This document shows, piece after piece, positions 1-8,075 of a DNA stretch of 64,000 nt. Under the pieces are notes generated by a model. The model did no database searches and had not been told where the DNA came from. It saw nothing but the letters and a program-made list of their open reading frames with translations. The stretch comes from Dokdonella sp. GTDB taxonomy: Bacteria > Pseudomonadota > Gammaproteobacteria > Xanthomonadales > Rhodanobacteraceae. The stretch's first letter is position 1; each line of letters starts with the position of its first letter. The stretch covers positions 1 to 64,000 of the forward strand of contig NZ_JAHCAP010000002.1 in the NCBI RefSeq assembly GCF_019634815.1, read 5' to 3'. Position numbers and translations under genes: made by a program.

Positions 1-57
1 TGCAGCGCTGATCCGTGCCAGTTGCGCAAGCTGACGTCCGGCGCGGCGTTTCCGTAG
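1..57 (+). CDS. Possible 3' end of an upstream gene (partial)
   Basis: The first 54 bases read open in frame 1 with codons rich in G or C at the third position, ending at a TAG at 55-57. The other two forward frames stop within the first 35 bases. The TAG is part of the GTAG that opens a degenerate REP-like repeat, so the repeat would supply the stop codon. The tail is only 18 residues and is not recognisable. It could equally be non-coding. Confidence 0.25.
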   Translation, partial: CSADPCQLRKLTSGAAFP

Positions 58-309
58 AGCCTAGATCCTATGTTCCGTGTCAAGCCGCAATGTCGATTCG
101 GTGAGCAAGCTCCGCTCTACACGGTGGTGGGTTTTGTAGAGCCGAGCACGCTCGGCTCGGGGCGCACGGGAGCGGAGCAAGCTCCGCTCTACGACGGTGG
201 CAGGTTTTGTAGAGCCGAGCTCGCTCGGCTTGGGGCGCATGGGAGCGGAGCAAGCTCCGCTCTACGACGGTGGTGGTGTTTGTTCTTGTAGAGCCGAGCT
301 TGCTCGGCT
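54..309. repeat. Cluster of GTAG-type REP palindromes in alternating orientation
   Basis: Three forward units start with GTAG followed by an 8-bp inverted repeat AGCCGAGC-NN-GCTCGGCT, at 136-157, 209-230 and 288-309. Three inverted units have the form AGCGGAGC-AA-GCTCCGCT-CTAC: two are intact, at 171-192 and 244-265, and one has a decayed left arm, at 99-120. A half unit GTAGAGCC lies at 54-61. Forward and inverted units alternate with linkers of about 13-27 nt, so the block is made of REP pairs. The GTAG head plus imperfect palindrome matches the REP-like elements described in Stenotrophomonas (SMAG). Such elements are mobilised by REP-associated tyrosine transposases. No such transposase gene is in this window. 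The block lies between a possible upstream gene end and the 3' end of the secreted-protein gene on the opposite strand. Nothing else is seen in 310-363. Confidence 0.85.
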
Positions 310-363
310 GAATCGGCGGGGATGTGGCGGCAGTGCAGAAGGCATCGCGTTACCCACGCGGCT

Positions 364-1794
364 TCAATCGAAGCCGCTGGCAAAGATCCGGTCGAAGTCG
401 TAGCCGGTGCCGGTGAGCGAGATCGTGACGTTGGGTCGCACTCCGGTCGCGTTCGTGAACGACAGGATCGTCTGCGTCGCGTTCGGGCCGAGCGAATTGC
501 CGCCCGGTTGGAAGCGGTAAGCGATCTGGCAACTGTCGTTGACAGGCAGGCTCGCAGGACAATTGTTGGTGGCGCCGAAGGGAGCGTTCACGTTGCCGCC
601 GATGAAGCCGGTCAGCGGCGACTCGCTCGTATTGGTGATGGTGACCGGTACGGTCATGCTGGTTGTCAGCAGCACTTGGCCGAAATCGATGTCAGTCGGC
701 GTTACCCTGGCCAGCGTGCCGATGCCGGTACCGGCCAGGTGGACCTGGAATCCCTGGTTGACGCTGCCGCCCGACGCGCTGATCGATGTGGAGGTCGAAA
801 CCGGGCCGAGCACGCGCGGCTGGTAACGATAGGTGAACTTGCACTGCGCACCCGCGGCGATCTGTCCGCCACAAGTTGTCGAGCCGCTGAAGGCGCCGCC
901 CGCATTGTTGCCGAGGCCGCCGCCGCCGAACACGACGTTGCCGGCGCTGATGTTGCGCGCGACGAATTCGAACGTCGCCGTGCGGCCGAGCTTGATGCGG
1001 CCGAAATCGATGCCGCGCGGATGGAAAGTGACGATGCCCGATTCGGTCGACCCTTCGCCGGCGTACTGCAGCGCGTAGGATTCGTAGATGTCCGGGGCGT
1101 AAGTTGCCAACGTGGTCGAGTCCTCGGCGAACGCGGAGGTCGATGGCGTGAACCGTCGTGTCATCTGGCAACTGTTGCCGGGCGTGACCCCGGCGCCGCA
1201 CGACGTGCTCCCCGCGAACGGTGGTTGGAGACCGCCTCCGCCAGCGAACATGACGGTCTCGTCGTCGTCGGTGTTCGTCGCGGTGAGCTTGACTTCAACC
1301 ATGGCGCCGATCTGTTGCGCGCCGAAGTCGACGCGAGTCGGCGAAAGTTGCAGCAGCGACTCGGTGCCGCGGCCGGCAAATTGCAGCGTCTGCCCGGTGC
1401 TGCCTACCTCGTTTGCACCGGCAAGTACCGAGGCGCTCGCGCTGAAATCCTGCTCGGCGGCGGTCGGGCGAAAATGGTAGTTGATCGAGCACGAGCCGTT
1501 GGCCGGGAGAATCCCGCCATTGCAGGTTCCTCCCTGCGCGCGGAATTCGGTGCTGCCGGAAATGCCACCGCCGGCGATCTGCAGGTCCTCGTTGGTCAGG
1601 TTCTTGAAGGTCACCGGGATGCTGACGGTCGTGCCGACCTTGATCGAACCGAAGTCGACATAGGTCGGGCTGATGTTGACGACACGCGGATCGGCGAGCG
1701 CCACGTGGCTGGTGAGGATCGCAAGGGTGACGCCTGCGAAGCGGGCGCGGCCTCTCATGCCGAAGAGGGACGATTCGATGCGGTGGAGGTTCAT
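364..1794 (-). CDS. Secreted protein with four choice-of-anchor-D (ASH-like) beta-sandwich repeats
   Basis: The product is 476 residues from the ATG at 1794, chosen because it opens a signal peptide ending around SHVALADP. Longer starts upstream would only add a non-hydrophobic arginine-rich leader. After the signal there are four tandem repeats of about 105-110 residues. Each begins with a strand of the type 'SPTYVDFGSIKVG', carries two cysteines around a 'GSTTCG...QC' pattern and ends in 'FAGRGT'-like strands. This is the layout of the choice-of-anchor D / HYDIN-type immunoglobulin-like family. The paired cysteines suggest disulfides and therefore an extracytoplasmic location. The C-terminus is DFDRIFASGFD, very like the tails of two other secreted proteins in the window. 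The substrate or partner is unknown. The gene converges on the REP cluster at 54-309. Confidence 0.8.
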   Translation of the reverse strand: MNLHRIESSLFGMRGRARFAGVTLAILTSHVALADPRVVNISPTYVDFGSIKVGTTVSIPVTFKNLTNEDLQIAGGGISGSTEFRAQGGTCNGGILPANGSCSINYHFRPTAAEQDFSASASVLAGANEVGSTGQTLQFAGRGTESLLQLSPTRVDFGAQQIGAMVEVKLTATNTDDDETVMFAGGGGLQPPFAGSTSCGAGVTPGNSCQMTRRFTPSTSAFAEDSTTLATYAPDIYESYALQYAGEGSTESGIVTFHPRGIDFGRIKLGRTATFEFVARNISAGNVVFGGGGLGNNAGGAFSGSTTCGGQIAAGAQCKFTYRYQPRVLGPVSTSTSISASGGSVNQGFQVHLAGTGIGTLARVTPTDIDFGQVLLTTSMTVPVTITNTSESPLTGFIGGNVNAPFGATNNCPASLPVNDSCQIAYRFQPGGNSLGPNATQTILSFTNATGVRPNVTISLTGTGYDFDRIFASGFD

Positions 1795-2021
1795 GGGCCT
1801 ACTCCAGGTGGTGACCAAAGACGCGGGTTCCACCAAGGCGACTTTCACCAAGGTGACCTGACTTCGCCTTTCACGTGAATCGGCATCTTCAGGGGCCATG
1901 TGTGCGGCGCGGTCCGAGACTGGCGCCATGCCCATTCTCGCGACGGGCTCTGGCGGGTATCCTTGCCGGTTACGCAACCGCCGCGCGATGCTGTCGGCGC
2001 CACGAACTTCCAGGCCTGTCC

Positions 2022-4286
2022 ATGTCTGCCGCCCAGCCCATTCCCGCCCGCCACAAGAACGTCAATCGCGCCGAAGTCTGCGACCAGAACTTCATCGAGT
2101 TCGTGCAGGGCTGGTCGGGCTCGCCGCAGCGCGCGCCGCGTGGTGATGAGTCGGTCTTGCCGGGCAGCCTGTGCAGCGCGCAGGATTTCCTTGAACTGTT
2201 CGAGTCACAGCTGGTCTCGCGCCACCTCGACCTGATGGCGCGCGTGCTGCGCGTGAAGAACAAGGTGTTCTACACGATCGGTTCGTCCGGTCACGAAGGC
2301 AACGCGATGGTGGCGCGACTCACTCGTCATACCGATCCGGCCTTCCTGCACTACCGCAGCGGCGCCTTCATGGCCGAGCGGTTCCGCAAGCTGCCGGGCA
2401 TGGATCCGATCATGGATTCGGCGCTGTCGTTTGCCGCGAGCATGGACGATCCGGCCTCGGGCGGGCGCCACAAGGTCTGGGGCAGCAAGCCCTTGTGGGT
2501 GATTCCGCAGACTTCCACGATCGCCTCGCACCTGCCCAAGGCGCTGGGTACCGCGGTGGCGATCGAACAGGCGCGCCGAATCGGCCATGAACTGCCGGTG
2601 CCCGCCGATTCGATCGCGATCTGTTCGTTCGGCGATGCCTCGGCCAATCATGCGACCGCGCAGACCGCGTTCAATGCCGCGCAGTGGACCGCCTACCAGA
2701 AGTTGCCGGCGCCGGTCCTGTTCGTGTGCGAGGACAATGGCATCGGCATTTCGGTGAAGACGCCCAACGACTGGATCCACGCGAGTTTCAGCGTGCGCCG
2801 CGATCTGGATTACTTCCGCGCCGATGGTCTTGATCTGGCCAACGGCTACGAACAGGTCGCACGCGCGGTGCATCACTGCCGCACGACGCGGCGGCCGACC
2901 TTTCTGCACTTGCGCACCACGCGCATCATGGGCCATGCCGGCACCGACTTCGAGATCGAGTGGCGCAGCTTCGAGGAGCTGATGGCAGTGGAGGCGAGCG
3001 ATCCGCTGCTGCGTTCGGCAGCGATCGCGCTCGAATCGGGACTGTATACGCGCGAGAGCCTGCTGGCGAAATACGAAGACACTCGGCGCAAGTGTTTTGC
3101 CGCGGCCGAGGAAGCCGATCGCCGGCCCAAACTCGACAGACTCGAGGATGTGATCGCGCCGCTGGCGCCATACTCCCCGCACAAGGTCGCCGCTGAAGCG
3201 CAGCGTGCCGATCATGCGGAGCGGCGCCTGACTGCGTTCGGAGGTGAGGAAAAGCTGCCCGAGCGCCAGCCGCCACGACACCTGGCGATCCAGATCAACA
3301 ATGCCCTGCATGACCTGTTCTGCAAGTATCCCGAGGCGCTGCTGTTCGGCGAGGACGTGGCGCAGAAGGGCGGCGTCTACACGGTCACCAAGGGGCTGCA
3401 CAAGGCGTTCAGGAACGCGCGCGTGTTCAACACCCTGCTCGACGAGACGATGATCCTCGGTCTCGCCCAGGGCTACGCCAACATGGGCATGCTGCCGATC
3501 CCGGAAATCCAGTATCTGGCCTATTTCCACAACGCCTGCGACCAGATCCGCGGCGAGGCGGCGAGCCTGCAGTTTTTCTCCAACGACCAGTACCGCAATC
3601 CGATGCTGGTGCGCATCGCCGGGTTGGGGTACCAGCGCGGTTTCGGCGGGCATTTCCACAACGACAACTCGATTACCGCATTGCGCGACATTCCCGGCCT
3701 CGTGGTCGGCTGCCCGAGCCGCGGCGACGATGCCGCGACGATGCTGCGCACGCTCGCCGCGCTGGCCAAGGTCGACGGGCGTGTCTGCGTGTTCCTCGAA
3801 CCGATCGCGTTGTACATGACCAAGGATCTGTACGAACCCGGCGACGGCCAGTGGCTGACCAGCTATCCGCCACCCGAACAGGCGATGCCGCTGGGCGAAG
3901 GTCGCATCTACGGCGAGGGCGCCAACGATCTGCTGATTTTCACCTATGGCAACGGCGTGCCGATGAGCCTGCGCGCCGCGCGCGAGATCGAGAAACGCCA
4001 CGGCTGGAAGGTGCGCACGGTCGATCTGCGCTGGCTGGTGCCGCTCAACGAAGCCTTCATTGCCGAACAGGCGCGCAGCGCCCGGCGCATCCTCGTCGTC
4101 GATGAAGGCCGCCACAGCGCCGGGGTCGGCGAGGGCGTGATCACCGCGATCGTCGAAGCGGGCCTGGGCGCCACGCCGCTGCGGCGGGTGGTCGGCGCCG
4201 ATACCTACACGCCGCTCGCGGGCGCCGCTTTCCTGGTGCTGCCGGGCGATGCCGACATCGTCGCAATGGCTGCCGAACTGGTCTGA
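2022..4286 (+). CDS. 2-oxo acid dehydrogenase E1, alpha and beta subunits fused
   Basis: The protein has 754 residues from the ATG at 2022, where family-like sequence begins. The N-terminal half is a thiamine-diphosphate-binding alpha subunit: GDAS...N near residue 203 is the TPP/metal motif and CEDNGIGIS follows. From about residue 417 it continues as a beta subunit with LFGEDVAQKGGVY and the transketolase pyrimidine and C-terminal domains. It should decarboxylate a 2-oxo acid (branched-chain or pyruvate) and pass the acyl group to a lipoyl E2. Separate alpha and beta chains are the usual arrangement; here one chain carries both. No E2 or E3 gene is adjacent, so the complex partners must be encoded elsewhere. 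The substrate cannot be settled from sequence alone; branched-chain 2-oxo acids are my first guess. Confidence 0.85.
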   Translation: MSAAQPIPARHKNVNRAEVCDQNFIEFVQGWSGSPQRAPRGDESVLPGSLCSAQDFLELFESQLVSRHLDLMARVLRVKNKVFYTIGSSGHEGNAMVARLTRHTDPAFLHYRSGAFMAERFRKLPGMDPIMDSALSFAASMDDPASGGRHKVWGSKPLWVIPQTSTIASHLPKALGTAVAIEQARRIGHELPVPADSIAICSFGDASANHATAQTAFNAAQWTAYQKLPAPVLFVCEDNGIGISVKTPNDWIHASFSVRRDLDYFRADGLDLANGYEQVARAVHHCRTTRRPTFLHLRTTRIMGHAGTDFEIEWRSFEELMAVEASDPLLRSAAIALESGLYTRESLLAKYEDTRRKCFAAAEEADRRPKLDRLEDVIAPLAPYSPHKVAAEAQRADHAERRLTAFGGEEKLPERQPPRHLAIQINNALHDLFCKYPEALLFGEDVAQKGGVYTVTKGLHKAFRNARVFNTLLDETMILGLAQGYANMGMLPIPEIQYLAYFHNACDQIRGEAASLQFFSNDQYRNPMLVRIAGLGYQRGFGGHFHNDNSITALRDIPGLVVGCPSRGDDAATMLRTLAALAKVDGRVCVFLEPIALYMTKDLYEPGDGQWLTSYPPPEQAMPLGEGRIYGEGANDLLIFTYGNGVPMSLRAAREIEKRHGWKVRTVDLRWLVPLNEAFIAEQARSARRILVVDEGRHSAGVGEGVITAIVEAGLGATPLRRVVGADTYTPLAGAAFLVLPGDADIVAMAAELV

Positions 4287-4394
4287 TGGCGCGTCCGAAG
4301 CAGGGTTCGACTGCGTCTGCGCCGGCAGGCCGCGCCGGCTGCATGGACGCCAGGCGTGTGGATGGCTGGCGATGCCGCGCCGGCGGCGATTGGA

Positions 4395-4400
4395 TATGAT
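4395..4400 (+). promoter_or_regulatory. -10 box of a leaderless promoter for the cyclase-FHA gene
   Basis: TATGAT lies exactly 6 nt before the ATG at 4407, with no room for a ribosome binding site. Transcription from this box would start at or within a base or two of the start codon. The same spacing occurs at three other genes in the window. No clear -35 box is seen. Confidence 0.4.
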
Positions 4401-4406
4401 GACGCG

Positions 4407-5312
4407 ATGACCGAACGCCGCGCCCTGACGATCCTGTTTGCCGATGTTTCGGGCAGCACGCGCCTGTTCGAATCGCGTGGCGATCTCGAGGCGCGGCGAC
4501 TCATCGCCCACGTGCTCGACGCGCTGTCCGAAGTCGCGGCCCAGCATGGCGGCCGCGTGATCAAGACCATCGGCGACGAAATCATGTGCACGTTTCCCTC
4601 GGCGCTCAATGGCCTGTTCGCGGCGACCGACATGCAGCGGCGAATCAAGCACGACGAAGGCCTGCAGCGTGACAATCTTGCCATTCGCATCGGTCTGCAC
4701 CACGGTGAGGCGCTGGTCGAGAACGACGACGTGTTCGGCGACGCGGTCAATGTCGCGGCACGCATGGCCGACAAGACGCTGGCGCGGCGCGATCAGATCG
4801 TGACTACGGCAAGCACCGTTGCCGGTGTCACCATTGCGGCTGGCCTGCGCGTGCGACCGCTTGGCAATGCCTGGGTGCTGGGCAAGCAGGCGCCGATCGA
4901 AATCGTTGACGTGCTGTGGCAGGAAGATCTTGCGCCGGTCACGACCCTGCAGCGGGTGTTGCAACCCGATCAGGCAAGCAATGAGCGATCACGCCTGACC
5001 TTGCGCCATCGTGGCCAGGTGTTCGAGCTGGACGAAGGCGCCACATTCTCGATCGGCCGCGATCCCGCAAGCAGCCTCGTCGTCGAAACCGAATGGGTAT
5101 CGCGCAACCATGCCCTGATCGAATGGAAGCGGGGCCATTTCATGTTCGCTGACCGCTCGACCAACGGCAGCTGGTTGCGCATGGGGGAAGACAACGAAGT
5201 TCTCGTCCATCGGGATGAGGTGCACCTGCGGCGCAGTGGCACGATCAGCCTGGGCCAGGTTCATGGCAGCGACGAGCTGGATCTCCTGCACTTCCAGTGT
5301 GGCGACGACTGA
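4407..5312 (+). CDS. Class III adenylate/guanylate cyclase with C-terminal FHA domain
   Basis: This is a soluble protein of 301 residues with no membrane segment. The cyclase domain (about 5-175) shows the metal-binding aspartates D13 (FADVSGST) and D57 (IGDEIM), the base-selecting pair K53 and D112 (typical of ATP use), and the transition-state residues N115 and R119 in GDAVNVAAR. All catalytic positions are therefore present and cAMP synthesis is likely. The C-terminal FHA domain (about 200-290) has GRDP, SRNH and STNGS, the phosphothreonine-binding motifs. A single polypeptide thus joins cAMP production to recognition of a phosphorylated partner. No Ser/Thr kinase gene is nearby. The ATG at 4407 begins directly before the first catalytic strand. 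Confidence 0.88.
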   Translation: MTERRALTILFADVSGSTRLFESRGDLEARRLIAHVLDALSEVAAQHGGRVIKTIGDEIMCTFPSALNGLFAATDMQRRIKHDEGLQRDNLAIRIGLHHGEALVENDDVFGDAVNVAARMADKTLARRDQIVTTASTVAGVTIAAGLRVRPLGNAWVLGKQAPIEIVDVLWQEDLAPVTTLQRVLQPDQASNERSRLTLRHRGQVFELDEGATFSIGRDPASSLVVETEWVSRNHALIEWKRGHFMFADRSTNGSWLRMGEDNEVLVHRDEVHLRRSGTISLGQVHGSDELDLLHFQCGDD

Positions 5313-5380
5313 GGCAGGTTGCTTTCGCGGGCGGCTCCGCGCAGTCGGGACAGCCTGATCATTGGCCAGCGCTGCTGCGC

Positions 5381-6484
5381 TCAGATTTCACCCGCGTAGA
5401 GCAGGGCCCGCCGACCGCTTCCAGATTGCGCAATCACCTCGACCCAGGCCGCATGCTCTGGCGCGGGGGCGACAAGTCGCCAACCGGCCGTCGCGAGCCT
5501 GGGTTCAGCGAAGGCAACCGCCACATCAGGACGATCGATGCCGGTGCGCACGCTTCGTTTCGTGCCGTCGATGGTGACCGCAATTTCCTCGACCGCATCA
5601 TCATCGAGCGAGCCGGCCCATCCCTCGAGCTCGAGCTGCGCTGCGCCGCGTTGCTTGCGATCGAGCCAGCCCCAGACGCCGCGACGGACTCCCGCGGTGC
5701 AGCCAAGGTCTTCACGCCCGGGCGAGATCAGCCAAAGGTCTTGCTCGTTGGCCAGTCCGCGAGCAATGCACGCAGTGGCGGCCTGTTTGCCGCAGGCTTG
5801 TTCGATGGCGCCGCGGACGAAGGCATCCGACACGTAGGTGGTGCCGTAGATGTCGCCATCGAGATCGGCGTTCTCGCTGCTGCGTGAATAGCTGAACCCG
5901 TTGGCGGGCCGCGCCGCGTCGGCGGCAAGCAGCTTGTCACCGCGCACGCTGAATGCGAGTACGCCGTGCGGCTTGAGCATGCCCGCAAGCTTCGCCAGCC
6001 AGGCGTGGAAGAGCGACTCGGGAAGATGCGAAAACAGTGACACCACCCAGATGAAATCGAAGCTCCCTGCAGGATGAAAATCCGCAGGGTCGGCGCAGGA
6101 GGCGAAGGTCGGTACCGCAAAGCGCGACTCGACGAACCGCAGCGCGTCGGCTTGCAGTTCGGACGCGCACAGATGGTCACGCGGCAAGTCGGCAACGGCA
6201 AAGCGCAGGAAGCGCCCGAAGCCGCAGGCAAAGTCGAGCACGCGTGGCGCATCGCCCGGGAACAATCGGTCGAGCAGTTGCCGCGCAAGCGCGTACTGTT
6301 GCAGGGCCACGTTGAAATACTGACTGGCGGCGGTGGCGAAATCACCATGCGTTGCCAGCGAGTGCAACAGCATCTGGTCGCCCGGGCTGATCGCGGTGAT
6401 GAAGTCCGCAGGGTGCGCCAGCGGTGGCACGCAGCATTGCAGGATGGTTTCGCGCAGGCGCGGATCTGGAGCGAAGTCGGTCAT
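5381..6484 (-). CDS. Class I SAM-dependent methyltransferase
   Basis: The protein has 367 residues. A Rossmann-type SAM-binding domain is visible: motif I VLDFACGFGRFLRF near residue 86, an acidic residue after motif II, and IWVVSLFSHLPE as the motif IV/post-motif region. An N-terminal segment of about 75 residues and a C-terminal extension of about 100 residues (beta-rich, with many charged residues) flank it. The substrate cannot be named. Family relatives often modify small molecules or sugars. The gene stands alone, convergent with the cyclase-FHA gene, with 68 nt between the two stops. Confidence 0.75.
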   Translation of the reverse strand: MTDFAPDPRLRETILQCCVPPLAHPADFITAISPGDQMLLHSLATHGDFATAASQYFNVALQQYALARQLLDRLFPGDAPRVLDFACGFGRFLRFAVADLPRDHLCASELQADALRFVESRFAVPTFASCADPADFHPAGSFDFIWVVSLFSHLPESLFHAWLAKLAGMLKPHGVLAFSVRGDKLLAADAARPANGFSYSRSSENADLDGDIYGTTYVSDAFVRGAIEQACGKQAATACIARGLANEQDLWLISPGREDLGCTAGVRRGVWGWLDRKQRGAAQLELEGWAGSLDDDAVEEIAVTIDGTKRSVRTGIDRPDVAVAFAEPRLATAGWRLVAPAPEHAAWVEVIAQSGSGRRALLYAGEI

Positions 6485-6649
6485 GGGCGCAGATGGCGAG
6501 GAAGCGAAAAGGGCAAGGCGCGGATCCCGGCAGCGCCGAGTCCCGGGTGTCCGGAGTATGCCTTGCGCGCCTGGGCTCGAGCGGGGTTCTTGCCGCGCGC
6601 GGCCTGAACAAACCGGGTTTGATCAGGGCGCAGCGTGGCGGAGAACCTT

Positions 6650-8065
6650 TCAGCTTCCGTCGAAGCCGTTGCGAAAGATCGAGTCGAAATCCGCGGGTGG
6701 CAGATCGGCGCCCTGGAAAATCCCCATGGGCGTGTAGCCTGCATAGCCCGGGAAGGCGTAGTAGATGTTCGGATTGCCCATGCGCCGGATCAGCGCCTCC
6801 GATATCACGCGCCGATAGTCGGTGGTGACGGCGACATCCACGTTTTCATACAGCTCGCCGCTGCCCAGTCCCGGATAGTTGCCATAAACCGTGCCGCCGT
6901 TGACCGCGCCGCCGAGCACGGTGATGACATTGCCGTAACCGTGATCGGTGCCGCCGTCGGAGTTCTCCTGCACGCGACGGCCGAACTCGCTGACCACGAT
7001 CACGCTGACGTTGTTCATGTAGTTGGTCGCGCCAGCCGAGAGGTCGGTGTAGAACGCCGACAGGCCATCGGACAGGCTCGAGACCTGGTTGCCGAACCAG
7101 TCGTAGCTCTGGGTCGGATTGCCTTGGCCGACGTGGGTGTCCCAGTTGCCCAGATCGATCGTCACCGCACGCAGACCGACATTGCGCTTGATCAGCTGCG
7201 CGACATTGCGCAGCTGGGTGCCGAAACTGCCGTTGTACTGCAAGGCGTAGTTGGCGCCACCCGCGGGCTGGTAGCCGTCTGGATTGTTGGCGGCATCGTA
7301 GAGCCCGAAATCGATCGGTCGCAGCAGCGCCAGAGAATCGAGCGTTTCCATGCCCGCCCTTTCGAGCAGGGTTGCGTTGCTGCCGTTCCAAAGCGCATTC
7401 ATGCGACTGACGCCACCGACCAGGCCATGCGCCGCGTCATCGTCCTGCCACGACCAGTGGAAGGTGTCGAGACGAAAATCCGAGCCGCTGTTCATCGTGA
7501 TCGCATCGCTGCTGCCGAGCAGGCTCTTGGCCGTGATGCTGCCCATCGACACCGCGGGCAGCGGCACGTTGGCGGGCAGCCCGCCGCTGATCAGATGACG
7601 CGTAAGCCAGCCGATGCTGCCACCTGAATTGCCGCCGACACCGAATTCGAGGTTTGACTGCGCCTCGAAATGGCTGCGCACGACAGGATCGGGCATCACC
7701 TGGCCGGCGGCGACCACGAAGGCCGCATGGCCGGCGTTGAACAGGTTGCGCAAACCGCTGGCGCGCGGATGCAAGGCCCAGCTGTTTCCATTGAGGGCAA
7801 GCGCAGCGCCGTTGCCGCTGGTGGGTATGCGCGTGGAGACGCGGTTGGTCTCGTAGTTCGCCCGGTACGGACTACCGGCGCCGGGTGGCAACAGACTCAA
7901 TCCGTCCATTGCGCCGCGAAGGAACACGATGACGAGGGTGTCGCCGGTGGCTGCGGCGGGCTCGATCGGTGGCGTGAAATAGGCCATTGCACGACTGCTC
8001 GCGCCGAGGGCGCTGGCGCTGACACAGCAGGTCTTGAGGAAGTCGCGACGGTTCATCGGAATCAT
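6650..8065 (-). CDS. DUF1501 family protein, Tat-exported, with C-terminal IF..GF tag
   Basis: The protein has 471 residues. It starts with MIPMNRRDFLKTCC, a twin-arginine signal (RRDFLK), so it is probably exported folded. The body matches the DUF1501 family, which resembles alkaline-phosphatase/sulfatase folds and has no proven activity. It ends in DFDSIFRNGFDGS, a tail shared with two other secreted proteins here. It lies just downstream of the DUF1800 gene (10-nt gap), and the two families are commonly paired. Their joint role is unknown. An alternative start at M4 would leave the Tat motif intact. Confidence 0.85.
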   Translation of the reverse strand: MIPMNRRDFLKTCCVSASALGASSRAMAYFTPPIEPAAATGDTLVIVFLRGAMDGLSLLPPGAGSPYRANYETNRVSTRIPTSGNGAALALNGNSWALHPRASGLRNLFNAGHAAFVVAAGQVMPDPVVRSHFEAQSNLEFGVGGNSGGSIGWLTRHLISGGLPANVPLPAVSMGSITAKSLLGSSDAITMNSGSDFRLDTFHWSWQDDDAAHGLVGGVSRMNALWNGSNATLLERAGMETLDSLALLRPIDFGLYDAANNPDGYQPAGGANYALQYNGSFGTQLRNVAQLIKRNVGLRAVTIDLGNWDTHVGQGNPTQSYDWFGNQVSSLSDGLSAFYTDLSAGATNYMNNVSVIVVSEFGRRVQENSDGGTDHGYGNVITVLGGAVNGGTVYGNYPGLGSGELYENVDVAVTTDYRRVISEALIRRMGNPNIYYAFPGYAGYTPMGIFQGADLPPADFDSIFRNGFDGS

Positions 8066-8075
8066 GACGCTCTCC

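Noticed and set aside
54..309. CRISPR array at the left end
   Set aside because: Units are palindromes of two types in alternating orientation with short uneven linkers, not direct repeats with unique spacers, and there are no cas genes.
2205..4964. A 919-residue open frame antisense to the E1 and cyclase genes
   Set aside because: It mirrors two well-recognised genes, is rich in Arg, His and Gln, has no domain, and is the usual antisense shadow of GC-rich coding sequence.
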